Shown piece after piece: positions 26,211 to 36,354 of a stretch of DNA of 64,000 nt. Both the position numbers and the translations under genes were made by a program. The stretch covers positions 62,001 to 126,000 of the forward strand of contig JAPPMM010000045.1 in the NCBI GenBank assembly GCA_028819075.1. The letters run 5' to 3'. Each line of letters opens with the position of its first letter. The stretch's first letter is position 1. This DNA is from Gammaproteobacteria bacterium. Its GTDB lineage: Bacteria > Gemmatimonadota > Gemmatimonadetes > Longimicrobiales > Gaopeijiaceae. Under the pieces are notes generated by a model. It did no database searches and was not told the DNA's origin. It was given only the letters and a program-made list of their open reading frames with translations.

Positions 26211-26815
26211 GGCGGTTACTCTGGGGTTACAGGGAAGCGGTGTAGTCATCGAGTCTTCGTTGAATCGGGTTCCGCTTCATGCGATCACCTCCTTTGGAAA
26301 TCACGATTTCCTTGCGACGGGGACGGTGACCTTAGCCCTTGGCGGGACTTCCGACCGCCAAGGACCTTCTCTCAACAGCTGACGCTGACGGAGCGCCTAC
26401 GCGACCACGTCGCGGTACTCGACCCACCTGTGGCATAGGCTCTCCGGATCCGGCAGCTACACAGCAATCTCGCCGCTCTCTCTCCGGTTCGGCAATGCAT
26501 GGCAGGAGCCTCAGCCAACGTCCATCCAAAGACGTGAGCTGCCGTATTGGCACGTCTGTTCATGACGGCAAACCTCTCCGGTCAATTGACTCAACACTGG
26601 TGGTGACAGGTGAGGTCGCGTTGACGACAGGCGCTAAGACGCCGAATGCCTTCGGCAAGGAGGTGGGGCGGGTGAGAGTCCCGCTATTCAGGTCCAGCTT
26701 TCCCGCTTCCCCGGCACGATCTAGCAGGGTACAGCCCGATGGCAAGAAACGCAGATCGTGCAGTCCTGATTGAACTTAGACGATTCCTTGCCGCGATTCA
26801 TAGCATCCATATCCT
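26211..26815. other. Right end of island, mostly non-coding
   Basis: About 600 bases hold only the 17-codon frame at 26227-26280, a 9-bp inverted repeat CCTTGGCGG/CCGCCAAGG (26337-26363) and the 10-mer ATTGAACTTA (26769-26778), which is shared with the left end. A plus-strand frame starting at 26739 runs through the att site and is not credible. Confidence 0.45.
26227..26280 (-). CDS. 17-residue mini-ORF with perfect ribosome site
   Basis: ATG 26280 is preceded by AAAGGAGGTGATC, the full complement of the 16S rRNA 3' end, at near-ideal distance. The frame encodes MKRNPIQRRLDDYTASL and stops. It is either a genuine short peptide gene or a leader/decoy; no family is known to me. Confidence 0.4.
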   Translation of the reverse strand: MKRNPIQRRLDDYTASL

Positions 26816-26833
26816 GCCATCCCGGCAGGATGT
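26816..26833. repeat. attR candidate
   Basis: This is the 18-nt partner of 4550-4567 (17 of 18 identical, same orientation). It lies two bases from the stop codon of the MBL gene at 26836, which suggests that before insertion tRNA-Leu directly followed that gene. Confidence 0.75.
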
Positions 26834-26835
26834 GA

Positions 26836-27798
26836 TTATCGCGGCCCTGGCCGCTCTCTGCGAATCCTGGCCATCAGCGCGAACGGATCGCCGGGCTGCT
26901 CGGCCGAGCCGAACTCCCGATACAGCGTCGCGACGTTGATAACGATCCGTTCGGCATCGCCCCAGGAATCGAAGTCGGCGAGCGAGATGTCCATTGCCGC
27001 ATCATGGACGCTCAAACCCGCGTCGAAGCGGATCCTGGCCTCGTCCCGCACATACACCAGGTAGTCCCGCACCGCCCGGATGCCGCGCTTGTCGGTGACC
27101 GGACCGTGGCCCGGGACCACGACTTCAACAGGCAACCCGAGCATGTAGTCGCACGCAGCGATCCAGTTCGCAACGGGTCCGGCCCACAGGATCGGGTGGC
27201 CCTCGATGAACAGAATATCGCCCGTGAAGACGACCCGATCGTCCGGTACGTAGACCAGGATGTCACCCGTCGTATGGCACGGGCCGAACTGCTTCAGGAC
27301 GATGCTCTTGTCTCCGACGCGCGTCCGGTGATGGCCTTCGAAGGTGGTTGTCGGAAGGACCTGTGTGATTCCTTCGAAGTCAAAGGCGCCGAACGCCTCG
27401 ATGAGGAATCGGCCCGTCTCGCCCATGCCCGGGGCCGCGTCCATGAGCATTGCGAGCCGCTCAGGACTCTGGGCGGTCATCTCCTCGGCTGCGGCCCGTG
27501 AGGCGATGATCTCCGCCCCGGCCACCAACTCGTTGCCGTTGCAGTGGTCGGGGTTGGCGTGCGTGTTGACGGGCTTGTCGACGTTGCGCGCGGCCACGGG
27601 CTCGGCGTCGCGCATGCCAGCGAGCATGGCACGGGTCAGCTTGAGGTCGAACAGGGTGTCCACGAGCAGACTCTCGTCGCCGTCAACGACGAGCCCGGCA
27701 TTGCTCCAACCCCAACCGCCATCGGGCTGGATCCACGCATAGCATCGGGACCCGAGTTCGTGCAGGCCGTGCGTGAAGGGCCGAACGCCAAGTGTCAT
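26836..27798 (-). CDS. MBL-fold metallo-hydrolase
   Basis: This 320-residue metallo-beta-lactamase-fold hydrolase carries the metal motif NTHANPDHCNGNEL (the H-x-N-x-D-H variant common in this family), LKQFGPCHTTGDILVYVPDDRVVFTGDILF (third His and bridging Asp) and VVVPGHGPVTD (last His). No signal peptide is seen, so it is cytoplasmic. The substrate is unknown. ATG 27798 overlaps the TGA of the upstream NhaC-type antiporter gene (ATGA), so the two form an operon. The stop codon lies right beside the island's attR repeat and appears natural. Confidence 0.88.
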   Translation of the reverse strand: MTLGVRPFTHGLHELGSRCYAWIQPDGGWGWSNAGLVVDGDESLLVDTLFDLKLTRAMLAGMRDAEPVAARNVDKPVNTHANPDHCNGNELVAGAEIIASRAAAEEMTAQSPERLAMLMDAAPGMGETGRFLIEAFGAFDFEGITQVLPTTTFEGHHRTRVGDKSIVLKQFGPCHTTGDILVYVPDDRVVFTGDILFIEGHPILWAGPVANWIAACDYMLGLPVEVVVPGHGPVTDKRGIRAVRDYLVYVRDEARIRFDAGLSVHDAAMDISLADFDSWGDAERIVINVATLYREFGSAEQPGDPFALMARIRRERPGPR

Positions 27799-29267
27799 AT
27801 AGCCGGATCCGTGTCGGCTTCGGACCTCCCCAGTCCCGTCCAGATCGCCGCCAGCATCACGGCGAGGAGCGCCCAGGAATATGTGTTGGCCAGACCGGCT
27901 TCGAGGGCCGACACCCGCGCGATCCCGAACGATTCGCCGGATGCCGTGGCCGAGGCCGCCAGGATGGTGGGAATGAAGAACGGGAGGAGAAACGGGTAGG
28001 TGCACACGGTCATGTCGAGCAGGTTGGCGCGCCTGAAACGGCCGATGCCGGCGCGCCTGCCCGAGTCCCGGACCAGGTCGCCCACGGCGAGGATCGCCAT
28101 AACCGAATGCGTTGTCAGCAGGACCGCCACGCTGGTCACGCCGAAGATGCGCAGCTCCGCGGCGCGCGCGGTTTCGGCCGCCGACCGGGAACTCTGTGCA
28201 AAGCGGTCCAGGATGCCCGCCTCCTGCGCGGCCCCCACGATGCCCATCAACAGGATGGTGAACACGACGATCCCCACGGCTCCCTCCATCCCGTCGAGGA
28301 TGAGCCCGCGGGCCTGGAAGGCCTCCCGGTCGATGTAGACGAGGTCGGCCGGCACAACGAGCCCGAGCGCCAGGGCCAGGACCACAGCCGCGGCCACACC
28401 GGAGAAGAGGCTCTCCACCAGGCCACGCCCCCGCCACAGCATCACGAAGGCGGCCAGAGGGGCCAGCAGCATGGGGAGCGCGGCCGGGCTGCCTTCGAGC
28501 GTCGCGCCCTGTCCCGGCGTCTGCGTGACCGCGGTTTGCGCGCCTCCCAGCAAGGTCAGGACGACAGCCGCGACCACCGCGGCAGGAAGCGCGTAGCGGA
28601 GGCGGCTGCGCACCACGCCCCCCATGGGCGCCCCCTGGCTGCTCGCAGAGGCGATGGTGGTGTCGGATACCGGCGAGACGTTGTCGCCGAAGGTGGCCCC
28701 GGCCAGGATGGCCCCGATGAGGACGACCGGACTTGCCTCCAGGACGCCCGCGGCGGGATAGAGGAGCGGAGCGCAGATCAGGATCGTGCCCAGGCTCGTC
28801 CCCGTGGCCGTGGAGAACAGCACCGCGATCAGGAACGACATGAGGACGAAGCCTCCGCCACGTACACCGAGTTCGCTCCCTGCCCAGACGAGGGCATGTA
28901 CGAGCCCCGCCTCGCGCAGCACGACCGAGAAGACGCCCGCCAGCAGCCACGCGGCGACCATGAGCATCACGATGGGGCGGGACATGCCCCGGAGCGCGGC
29001 CGCGCTGTATGCGGAGGCGCTGCGGGCGACCAGCAGTCCGACCCCGAGGGCCGCCAGGAGGACCGGCCACAGCCCGCGCTCGTCGGGAGCCCCGGAGAAG
29101 CCCAGCCAGGCTGCGCCGGCGGCGAAAACCAGGATGGGAGCCGCCGCCCCGGCAAGGCCGAGGTGGAAGCCGAGCGGCGCCGGCGGCTGCGCGTGCGAGC
29201 GCGAGGACGGTGTCGGATCGGGTGCGGAGTTCACGGTGCGGGGCGGGTTTTCCGGGTGACGGGACAC
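27795..29267 (-). CDS. Na+/H+ antiporter, NhaC family
   Basis: This 490-residue polytopic membrane protein has about a dozen hydrophobic segments. The signature GATFGDNVSPVSDTTIASAS (ion-binding region) and the earlier FSTATGTSLGTILICAPLL are typical of NhaC-type antiporters, which exchange Na+ (or an organic substrate such as malate) for H+. The start is GTG 29267 with a weak ribosome site. It is translationally coupled to the MBL hydrolase downstream. The substrate cannot be fixed from sequence. Confidence 0.86.
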   Translation of the reverse strand: MSRHPENPPRTVNSAPDPTPSSRSHAQPPAPLGFHLGLAGAAAPILVFAAGAAWLGFSGAPDERGLWPVLLAALGVGLLVARSASAYSAAALRGMSRPIVMLMVAAWLLAGVFSVVLREAGLVHALVWAGSELGVRGGGFVLMSFLIAVLFSTATGTSLGTILICAPLLYPAAGVLEASPVVLIGAILAGATFGDNVSPVSDTTIASASSQGAPMGGVVRSRLRYALPAAVVAAVVLTLLGGAQTAVTQTPGQGATLEGSPAALPMLLAPLAAFVMLWRGRGLVESLFSGVAAAVVLALALGLVVPADLVYIDREAFQARGLILDGMEGAVGIVVFTILLMGIVGAAQEAGILDRFAQSSRSAAETARAAELRIFGVTSVAVLLTTHSVMAILAVGDLVRDSGRRAGIGRFRRANLLDMTVCTYPFLLPFFIPTILAASATASGESFGIARVSALEAGLANTYSWALLAVMLAAIWTGLGRSEADTDPAI

Positions 29268-29350
29268 GCCCTATGATCGAGGATCGGCTCCGGATGGGCC
29301 AGCTTGGCAGCCATCGTTACAGCCTCCACGTTCGCTCGCCTCCAGGCCCG

Positions 29351-29380
29351 TTGCCGCCAAGTGCTCGGCGCGCGTATACT
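29351..29380 (+). promoter_or_regulatory. Sigma70-type promoter
   Basis: TTGCCG (29351-29356) and TATACT (29375-29380) are separated by 18 nt, a good vegetative promoter upstream of the two small plus-strand genes that follow. Confidence 0.5.
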
Positions 29381-29459
29381 CTGCTCATGGAACGATGCCA
29401 TGCGGCCTCCGTATGGGGAGCCGTAACAGACGGCCACGGACACATAAGGAACATGAGAA

Positions 29460-29705
29460 TTGGGCTCGACGGCTAAGCGAAGAACCCGAGGTGCCAGCCA
29501 TCACTTGGCGTGGAACCTGGGGTCGATGGTAGAGATTTGGCCACGGACGCCCCCCACTGAAACGCTGATCGCCGAAGCATGGCAGTCTACCGGAGACATC
29601 CTCAAGGATGCCATCACGGAGGTCGAGCGTGGCCAGAGGAAAGCGCCGTCAAGAGAGGTCCGGGCTCGCGAGAACAGACGAGCCATCCCCTCTCCCAGCT
29701 CCTGA
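29460..29705 (+). CDS. Small hypothetical protein upstream of DUF2335 gene
   Basis: This 81-residue frame starts at TTG 29460 with AAGGAA 13 nt upstream. It contains ETLIAEAWQSTGDILKDAI, a helical stretch with a charged basic tail, and overlaps the following gene by 77 nt in another frame. The long overlap and rare start codon keep confidence low, but the helix pattern and the promoter at 29351 favour a real gene. Confidence 0.4.
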   Translation: MGSTAKRRTRGASHHLAWNLGSMVEIWPRTPPTETLIAEAWQSTGDILKDAITEVERGQRKAPSREVRARENRRAIPSPSS

Positions 29706-30117
29706 CTCATCGGACGACGATCCCAGATCCGCAGCTGCCGCTGACGCAAAGGAACCAGTAGCGGAGCAACGGACGGTTGTCACGCGGCGATCCCAGACCT
29801 ACCAAGGCCCTCTGCCACCCCCGCAGATGATGGCCGGATACGAAGAGGTCCTGCCGGGACTCGCCGACCGGATCATGGCCATGGCAGAGGAAACCTCTGC
29901 GCACATCAGGAAGGTCAGGGAAAGAGGGCAGTGGTTTTCGCTATGGATCTCCACGCTCGTGATCGTTGTCGGCGCCTGGCGCGGCAACGCGGAGGTGAGC
30001 ATTCAAGCCCTCTATCTCCTGGCGGCCATCTATGTCTTCTCAAGGCTTCCCGACTGGTGGCACAGCTGGAAGCGGCCTCCGGACGAGGCTCCCCCGGAGT
30101 CGGATGAAGACGATTAG
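29629..30117 (+). CDS. DUF2335 family membrane protein
   Basis: This is a 162-residue protein. After a basic, Pro-rich N-terminus comes the family signature GPLPPPQMMAGYEEVLPGLADRIMAMAEE, then a helix HIRKVRERGQWFS and two closely spaced transmembrane segments (LWISTLVIVVGAW and IQALYLLAAIYVF), ending in an acidic tail. This is the DUF2335 pattern; its function is not known. GTG 29629 is preceded by GGAGG and is preferred to an ATG further upstream. Confidence 0.8.
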   Translation: MARGKRRQERSGLARTDEPSPLPAPDSSDDDPRSAAAADAKEPVAEQRTVVTRRSQTYQGPLPPPQMMAGYEEVLPGLADRIMAMAEETSAHIRKVRERGQWFSLWISTLVIVVGAWRGNAEVSIQALYLLAAIYVFSRLPDWWHSWKRPPDEAPPESDEDD

Positions 30118-30195
30118 ATGGAGTTTAAGACAACCCTGGGCGTGACCGGTAAGACAAAAGCCCGATAGCATCGCTCCCACAAGTCGAACGAGGGT

Positions 30196-30537
30196 ATGCG
30201 CATGAGCGTCGATGACGTCTTCGAACTCTACGACCTGCGGGTCGAGGTGGTCGCCGGCGAGCGCGACATGGTGTGCAACCACAAGGTGGGCGACTACTTC
30301 GAGCTCAGCGGGGAGAACCTGTCCTTTCCCGCCGGCCAGACCTTTCCGCTCTACCCCCTGGCCGCCCTTCTTCCCCTCCTCCCCGCGAAGCAGCGCGAAA
30401 CCCATTCCCACGACTGGATGACCACGGACACGGAGATCGCCTGCCCCGACCCGCACTGCGGCGCCCGCTTCCGCATCACCCGGACCGGCAGGTCGACGTT
30501 CCGCCACAGCGAGGTCACGCGTGTTCCGCTGGACTGA
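30196..30537 (+). CDS. TIGR04076 family protein
   Basis: This 113-residue protein matches the TIGR04076 pattern: YDLRVEVVAGERDMVCNHKVGDYFEL, then FPLYPLAALLPLLPAKQRET, then a Cys-containing motif ACPDPHCGARFRI. The conserved Cys residues suggest metal or cofactor binding, but the role is unknown. Start ATG 30196 (or 30202) follows GAGGG. The aldo-keto reductase gene begins 25 nt downstream on the same strand, suggesting an operon. Confidence 0.82.
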   Translation: MRMSVDDVFELYDLRVEVVAGERDMVCNHKVGDYFELSGENLSFPAGQTFPLYPLAALLPLLPAKQRETHSHDWMTTDTEIACPDPHCGARFRITRTGRSTFRHSEVTRVPLD

Positions 30538-30561
30538 CGGCTTCCGCTGGACTGACCGCCC

Positions 30562-31620
30562 GTGGACGACATGCCCCCGGCGCACGGGCCGCGAAGCGTC
30601 CACGGACTCCCCGCTGTGAATCCAGTTCAGCCACCCCTCCGACTGCCTCCGTCCGGGGTGATCCGGGGGTGCTGGCAGCTCTCCGAGGGCCACAGCGACG
30701 GTTGGAGCAGGGAGCGCGCGTTCGCGGCCCTGGACGCGGCGGCCGCGGCTGAAAGCCCCCTCGTGCTGGACTGCGCCGACATCTACACCGGCGTGGAGCG
30801 CGTCATCGGGGACTGGCTGGCCGGACGGCCGGACATCGCCGACGACGTCGCCGTCCATACCAAGTTCGTGCCCGACCTCGACGCACTGTCGGCCATCGAC
30901 CGCAACTACGTCCGCCGCGTCGTGCAGCGGTCACGGGACCGCCTCCGGCTCGACGCACTCGAGTTGGTGCAGTTCGCGTGGTGGGACCTCACGCAACCGA
31001 AGTGGGTGCATGCCGCAGAGTGGCTCGCGGAACTCCGGCAGGAGGGGATCATCCGCCACCTGGGGGTCACCAACTTCGACCGGGCCGCGCTCGGCACCCT
31101 CCTGGACGCGGGCATCCCGGTGGTGTCCAGCCAGGTCCAGCTCTCCCTTCTCGACCGTCGTCCCCTGAAGGGCCTGACGGAGGTCTGCGGGGAGCGGGGT
31201 GTCACCGTGTTCGCCTACGGGGCGCTGGCGGGCGGGCTCCTTTCGGACGCCGGCGGCACGGCGCTGGAGTCCCGGTCGCTGACCAAGTACCGCCTGATCG
31301 TCGAGGAGGTGGGCGGCCGGGAGGTGCTCGGCCGGGCTCGGGGGGCGCTCGCGGAGCTGGCCGCGCGGCACGGGGCCACCATGGCGGACGCGGCGGTGGC
31401 CTACGTGCTCAACCAACAGGGTGTCGGGGCCGCGATCGTCGGGTTGAGCCGAAGAGGCCTGATGGTGGACGGGCGCCGCGTGCATCTCTCCCCGTCCGAT
31501 GTGGCGCACCTCGAGGCAATGGTGCCGCAGACCGTCAAGGGAGAAGTGTTCGAGGTCGAGCGCGACCGGCAGGGCCCGCACGGCCGTATCATGCGCTACA
31601 ATCTGAACCTGGAGCACTGA
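30562..31620 (+). CDS. Aldo-keto reductase family protein
   Basis: This 352-residue AKR-superfamily (beta/alpha)8 oxidoreductase has FVLD-type LDCADIYTGVERVIGDWL with the catalytic Asp/Tyr pair, VHTKFVPDLDA, LELVQFAWWD, the RHLGVTNFD segment and a C-terminal NADPH-region pattern AVAYVLNQQGVGAAIVGLSRR. It presumably reduces an aldehyde or ketone with NAD(P)H; the substrate is unknown. The start is GTG 30562. It follows the TIGR04076 gene closely. Confidence 0.88.
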   Translation: MDDMPPAHGPRSVHGLPAVNPVQPPLRLPPSGVIRGCWQLSEGHSDGWSRERAFAALDAAAAAESPLVLDCADIYTGVERVIGDWLAGRPDIADDVAVHTKFVPDLDALSAIDRNYVRRVVQRSRDRLRLDALELVQFAWWDLTQPKWVHAAEWLAELRQEGIIRHLGVTNFDRAALGTLLDAGIPVVSSQVQLSLLDRRPLKGLTEVCGERGVTVFAYGALAGGLLSDAGGTALESRSLTKYRLIVEEVGGREVLGRARGALAELAARHGATMADAAVAYVLNQQGVGAAIVGLSRRGLMVDGRRVHLSPSDVAHLEAMVPQTVKGEVFEVERDRQGPHGRIMRYNLNLEH

Positions 31621-31750
31621 CGGGCTCGGTTGCCGACTCCGGCGCATCGTCCCAATTTGCCAGGTCCATCCCGTCCATTCCCCGTGAGAGTCGAACCTGC
31701 GCGCAGGAATGGCGGGATATTCTGCAGGTAACAGTTCCGGGGAGGGGGCC

Positions 31751-34700
31751 GTGCGACGCACGATCAACGCAGGGTCGGCGGTCGACGGCGGCCTGCCGGC
31801 TGCCCGCGGGCTGTACAGTCCCCGCTACGAGCACGACAGCTGCGGTGTCGGCTTCGTGTGCGACATCAAGGGGCGCGCGAGCCGGGCGATCCTCGACGAT
31901 GCCAACCGCATCAACTGCCGCATGGGGCATCGAGGCGGGATCGGCTGCGAACCCGGGACCGGGGACGGCGCCGGCATCCTGACGGGGCTGCCGCACTTTC
32001 TGCTCGACCGGGTGGCCCGGGACCAACTGGGCATCGCCCTTCCCCCTCCCGGCCAGTACGGGGTCGGCATCGCCTTCCTCCCGCGCGACCGCCGGGAGCG
32101 GCAGATCTGCAAGGAGCGCACCGAGGCCATCATCGCCGAACAGGGACAGCGCCTTCTCGGGTGGCGCAGGCTCCCGCACAGCGCCGAGCGCGCCGGGCTG
32201 ACCCCGACCGCGCTCGGGTCGATGCCGCACCTCGAACAGCTCTTCGTCGGGGCCGGCGACGGGTTCGCCGACTCCGCCTTCGAGCGCCAGCTCTACATCA
32301 TCCGCAAGTACGCAAGCCACTGCCTTCGGGGCGATCCGCGCCTCTCGGGGCGGGAGCTTCCCTACTTCTGCTCGCTCTCGGCCAACACCGTCATCTACAA
32401 GGGGATGCTGACGCCCCATCAGCTCTTCGAGTTCTTCGACGATCTCCGGGCCGCCGACTACGAGTCGCACATGGCGATGGTGCACTCCCGCTTCTCCACG
32501 AACACGTTCCCGTCGTGGGACCGAGCCCAGCCCAACCGCGCCATGTGCCACAACGGCGAGATCAACACGCTGCTGGGCAACTGCAACTGGATGAACGCCC
32601 GCGAAGGCGTCCTGCGCTCGGAGCTGTTCGGGGATGAACTGGAGAAACTCTTCCCGATCATCGAGCCCAACTGCTCGGACTCGGGCAATTTCGACAACGT
32701 CCTCGAGTTCCTGCTCATGACCGGACGCAGCCTGCCGGAGTCGGTCATGACAATGATCCCGGAGGCATGGCAGCAGCGGCCCGGCATGCCGGCCGACAAG
32801 CGCGCCTTCTACGAGTTCCAGTCGTGCCTGATGGAGCCCTGGGACGGCCCGGCCCTCATCCCCTTCACCGACGGCCACTGCATCGGGGCCGTGCTCGACC
32901 GCAACGGGCTGCGCCCGAGCCGCTACTACGTGACCGACGACGACCGCTGCGTGATGGCTTCCGAGGTGGGCGTGCTGCCGGTCGCGCCCGAGCGCGTGGT
33001 GAAGAAAGGGCGGCTGCACCCGGGGCGCCTCTTCCTGATCGACTTCGATGCGGGGTGCCTGGTGCCGGACCACGAGATCAAGGCGGAATGGGCGAGGCGG
33101 CGGCCCTATGGGGAGTGGCTGGCGCGACAGCGCCTCGAACTGGGCGAGGCCGACGATACGCACGGCTACGACGAAGCGACCGTCCTCCGGCGCATGCGAG
33201 CGTTCGGCTATACCGCCGAGACCGTGCAGTTCATGCTGCTGAGCCTGGTGCGCGACCGGCGCGACCCGCTCGGCTCCATGGGCAACGACGCGGAGCTGGC
33301 GGCGCTCGCCGACCGGCCGCGCATGCTCTACGACTACTTCAAGCAGCGCTTCGCGCAGGTGACCAATCCCGCCATCGATTCGATCCGCGAGGAAGTGGTC
33401 ATGTCGCTCGAGTGCTACATCGGGCCCGAGGGCAACCTGCTCGAGGTCACCGAGCAGCACGCGCACCGGCTGCGCCTTCCTCATCCGATCCTCTCGAACC
33501 GGCAGTTTGCAGCACTCTCGCAACTCGAGGAGCGCGGATGGCGGAGCCGGACGCTCGACACCACCTTCGCGCGCGGCTCCGGGAAGCGCGGTTTGCTTGC
33601 CGCCCTCACCCGCCTCGAGAAGGAGGCCGACCGGGCGGTCGAGGAGGGCTATCGGGTGCTCGTGCTCTCGGACCGCGCGATCGGCCCCGACCGCCTCGCC
33701 ATCAGCTCCCTGCTCGCCGTCGGCTGCGTGCATCACCACCTGGTGCGCACGCATCAGCGCACCCGCATCGCCCTTGTCGTCGAGACCGGCGAGGCGCGCG
33801 AAGTGCACCATCACTGTCTTCTGCTCGGCTACGGTGCGGACGCCATCAATCCCTATCTCACCTACGAATGCCTCTGGCACGTCCGGCGCACCGGGCGGAT
33901 GGGCGACTTCGCCCACATCGCCTCCGACGACGACGTGGTCGCCGCATACCGCAAGGGGGTCGGCAAGGGCATCCTCAAGGTGATGGCCAAGATGGGCATC
34001 TCGACGCTGCAGTCCTACAAGGGGGCGCAGATCTTCGAGGCGGTGGGGCTCGGAGCCGAGGTGGTGAACCGCTGTTTCACCGATACCGAGAGCCGCGTGG
34101 GCGGGATCGGGTTCGGGGTACTGGCGGAAGAGATCGAGCGTCGCCACGAGCTGGGCTTTGCTGGCGAGGGGCGCCGCAACGGACGCGCGTTGCCCAATCC
34201 CGGCGACTTCCACTGGCGCAAGGGTGGGGCGCGCCACATGTGGGACCCCGTGTCGGTGCGCGGCCTCCGAGTCGCCGCGCGCACCAACTCGCCGGAGGCC
34301 TACTGGCGCTTCGCCCGCCACGCCAACGAAGAGAACACGCGCAAGGCGACGCTGCGCGGCCTGCTCCGGTTCCATCCCACCGGTCCGCCCGTGGATCTGG
34401 ACCACGTCGAGCCCGAGGCCGAGATCGTGAAGCGCTTCGCGACCGGCGCGATGAGCTTCGGCTCCATCTCGAAGGAAGCCCACGAGTCGCTCGCCCTGGC
34501 CATGAACCGCATCGGCGCCAAGTCCAATTCCGGCGAGGGCGGCGAGGATCCGGCGCGCAACGTCCCGGACGCGGACGGGGGGCTGCGCCGCTCCGGGATC
34601 AAGCAGGTGGCCAGCGGACGCTTCGGCGTGACGATCGAGTACCTGACCGCGGCCGAGGAACTGCAGATCAAGATCGTGCAGGGAGCCAAGCCCGGGGAGG

Positions 34701-36343
34701 GCGGCGAGCTGCCGGGGCGCAAGGTGGACGACTACATCGCGTCGATCCGGCATTCCACGCCCGGCGTGGGCCTGATCAGCCCGCCCCCGCACCACGACAT
34801 CTACTCCATCGAGGACATCGCCCAGCTCATCCACGACCTGAAGAACGCCAACCCGCAGGCGCGCATCAGCGTGAAGCTGTGCGCCGAGATCGGCGTGGGC
34901 ACGGTGGCCGCGGGGGTGGTCAAGGCGCGCGCCGACCACCTGGTCATCTCGGGCGACAGCGGGGGGACGGGCGCCTCGCCCCTCACCTCCATCAAGCACG
35001 CAGGCCTGCCGTGGGAGCTGGGGATCGCGGAAGTCCACCAGACCCTGGTGATGAACAACCTGCGCTCGCGGGTCATCGTGCAGACCGACGGGCAGCTCAA
35101 GACGGGCCGCGACGTGGCCATCGCCGCGCTGCTGGGCGCGGAGGAGTTCGGCTTCTCCACCGCCCCGCTGATCACGCTGGGCTGCGTCATGATGCGCAAG
35201 TGCCACCTGAACACCTGTCCGGTGGGCGTGGCGACCCAGGACCCGGAGCTGCGCAAGAAGTTCTCCGGCAAGCCGGAATACATCATCAACTACCTGTTCA
35301 TGGTCGCGCGCGAGCTGCGTGAGATCATGGCCCGCCTCGGCTTCCGCACGGTGAACGAGATGATCGGGCGCGTGGACGCGCTGGAAGCCGCGCCCCGGCC
35401 CGACCACTGGAAGGCCCGGAGCGTGAACGTGGACGCGCTCCTGATGCCGGCGCTCGAGCCGGAAGACTGTCTGGGGGTGTATTGCCGGCACGAACAGGAT
35501 CACGGGCTGGAGGGCGCCCTCGACCACACCCTCATCCGCCTGGCCGGGCCCGCCATCGAGGAGGGCCGGCCGGTGCGCCACGACATGGCCATCTCCAATG
35601 CAAACCGGGTGGTGGGGGGCATGCTGTCCAACCACATCATCCGCCGCGTGGGACCGGCCATGCTTCCCGACGACTCCATTCACTTCCGCTTCCGCGGCAG
35701 CGCGGGACAGAGCTTCGGCGCCTGGCTGGCGCGCGGGGTCACGCTGGAAGTCGAGGGCGACGCCAACGACTACGTCGGCAAGGGGCTCTCCGGCGGCAGG
35801 ATCATCCTGTATCCGCCGAGGGCATCCCGGTTCAAGGCCGAAGAGAACATCCTGATCGGAAACGTGGTGTTCTACGGCGCCATCAGCGGCGAGGGCTTCT
35901 TCCGGGGCATCGCGGCCGAGCGCTTCTGTGTCCGCAACAGCGGCGCCACCGCCGTGGTGGAAGGAATCGGCGACCACGGCTGCGAGTACATGACGGGCGG
36001 ACGCGTCGTTGTGCTCGGCCAGACCGGGATCAACTTCGGGGCCGGAATGTCGGGGGGGATCGCCTACGTGTGGGATCCCCGCGGGACCTTCGAGCCCCGC
36101 TGCAACATGGATCTGGTGGTGCTCGAACGCCTCGTCGACGCGGAAGAGTGCGAGGAGATTCGCCGTCTCATCGAACGGCACCGCGAGTACACGGGATCCA
36201 CCGTCGCGGCCGCGATCCTCCGCGATTGGGAGGCTCCCCACCCGGAATTCGTCAAGGTGGTGCCCATCGACTACAAGCGGGCGCTTGAGGAGCGCGCCGC
36301 CGCGGGCCGTTCCGAGGCGCTGCCCGTCGCCGCAGGCACCTGA
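31751..36343 (+). CDS. gltB: Glutamate synthase (NADPH) large subunit
   Basis: This is the large subunit (1530 residues) of GOGAT, converting glutamine plus 2-oxoglutarate to two glutamates. The N-terminal class II amidotransferase domain begins at the nucleophile Cys31 ([10 protein letters not shown]) after a short propeptide. The central region and FMN/2-oxoglutarate domain include [17 protein letters not shown] and [10 protein letters not shown]. The 3Fe-4S cysteines are Cys1145, Cys1151 and Cys1156 ([15 protein letters not shown]). The C-terminal beta-helix GXGXG domain is present. GTG 31751 is chosen because GGGGAGGGG lies just upstream; ATG 31709 is an alternative. It forms an operon with gltD, 11 nt away. 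Confidence 0.97.
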   Translation: MRRTINAGSAVDGGLPAARGLYSPRYEHDSCGVGFVCDIKGRASRAILDDANRINCRMGHRGGIGCEPGTGDGAGILTGLPHFLLDRVARDQLGIALPPPGQYGVGIAFLPRDRRERQICKERTEAIIAEQGQRLLGWRRLPHSAERAGLTPTALGSMPHLEQLFVGAGDGFADSAFERQLYIIRKYASHCLRGDPRLSGRELPYFCSLSANTVIYKGMLTPHQLFEFFDDLRAADYESHMAMVHSRFSTNTFPSWDRAQPNRAMCHNGEINTLLGNCNWMNAREGVLRSELFGDELEKLFPIIEPNCSDSGNFDNVLEFLLMTGRSLPESVMTMIPEAWQQRPGMPADKRAFYEFQSCLMEPWDGPALIPFTDGHCIGAVLDRNGLRPSRYYVTDDDRCVMASEVGVLPVAPERVVKKGRLHPGRLFLIDFDAGCLVPDHEIKAEWARRRPYGEWLARQRLELGEADDTHGYDEATVLRRMRAFGYTAETVQFMLLSLVRDRRDPLGSMGNDAELAALADRPRMLYDYFKQRFAQVTNPAIDSIREEVVMSLECYIGPEGNLLEVTEQHAHRLRLPHPILSNRQFAALSQLEERGWRSRTLDTTFARGSGKRGLLAALTRLEKEADRAVEEGYRVLVLSDRAIGPDRLAISSLLAVGCVHHHLVRTHQRTRIALVVETGEAREVHHHCLLLGYGADAINPYLTYECLWHVRRTGRMGDFAHIASDDDVVAAYRKGVGKGILKVMAKMGISTLQSYKGAQIFEAVGLGAEVVNRCFTDTESRVGGIGFGVLAEEIERRHELGFAGEGRRNGRALPNPGDFHWRKGGARHMWDPVSVRGLRVAARTNSPEAYWRFARHANEENTRKATLRGLLRFHPTGPPVDLDHVEPEAEIVKRFATGAMSFGSISKEAHESLALAMNRIGAKSNSGEGGEDPARNVPDADGGLRRSGIKQVASGRFGVTIEYLTAAEELQIKIVQGAKPGEGGELPGRKVDDYIASIRHSTPGVGLISPPPHHDIYSIEDIAQLIHDLKNANPQARISVKLCAEIGVGTVAAGVVKARADHLVISGDSGGTGASPLTSIKHAGLPWELGIAEVHQTLVMNNLRSRVIVQTDGQLKTGRDVAIAALLGAEEFGFSTAPLITLGCVMMRKCHLNTCPVGVATQDPELRKKFSGKPEYIINYLFMVARELREIMARLGFRTVNEMIGRVDALEAAPRPDHWKARSVNVDALLMPALEPEDCLGVYCRHEQDHGLEGALDHTLIRLAGPAIEEGRPVRHDMAISNANRVVGGMLSNHIIRRVGPAMLPDDSIHFRFRGSAGQSFGAWLARGVTLEVEGDANDYVGKGLSGGRIILYPPRASRFKAEENILIGNVVFYGAISGEGFFRGIAAERFCVRNSGATAVVEGIGDHGCEYMTGGRVVVLGQTGINFGAGMSGGIAYVWDPRGTFEPRCNMDLVVLERLVDAEECEEIRRLIERHREYTGSTVAAAILRDWEAPHPEFVKVVPIDYKRALEERAAAGRSEALPVAAGT

Positions 36344-36354
36344 CGGCGGGCTGC

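Larger units (their letters stand above)
4568..26815. mobile_element. 22.3-kb integrative island in tRNA-Leu(TAA)
   Basis: The island lies between the two 18-nt att-like repeats. It has a tyrosine recombinase at its tRNA-proximal end, many pseudogenes, an IS110-family remnant, a restriction-modification pair, small holin-like, coiled-coil and alpha-helical genes, and two large repeat-rich lipoproteins. The 10-mer ATTGAACTTA occurs inside both ends (4593-4602 and 26769-26778), a possible recombinase arm site. No conjugation or virion structural genes are recognisable, so it is a decayed or satellite-type element. The chromosomal genes on both sides are intact and ordinary. Confidence 0.72.

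Noticed and set aside
26739-26939. Plus-strand frame MARNADRAVLIELRRFL crossing attR
   Set aside because: It has no ribosome site, runs through the att core and continues as antisense of the MBL gene.
31589-36241. Long minus-strand open frame (about 1550 codons) opposite gltB
   Set aside because: It mirrors gltB codon by codon in GC-rich DNA. The translation is low-complexity His/Arg/Ala sequence with no domain, so it is a shadow of the real gene.
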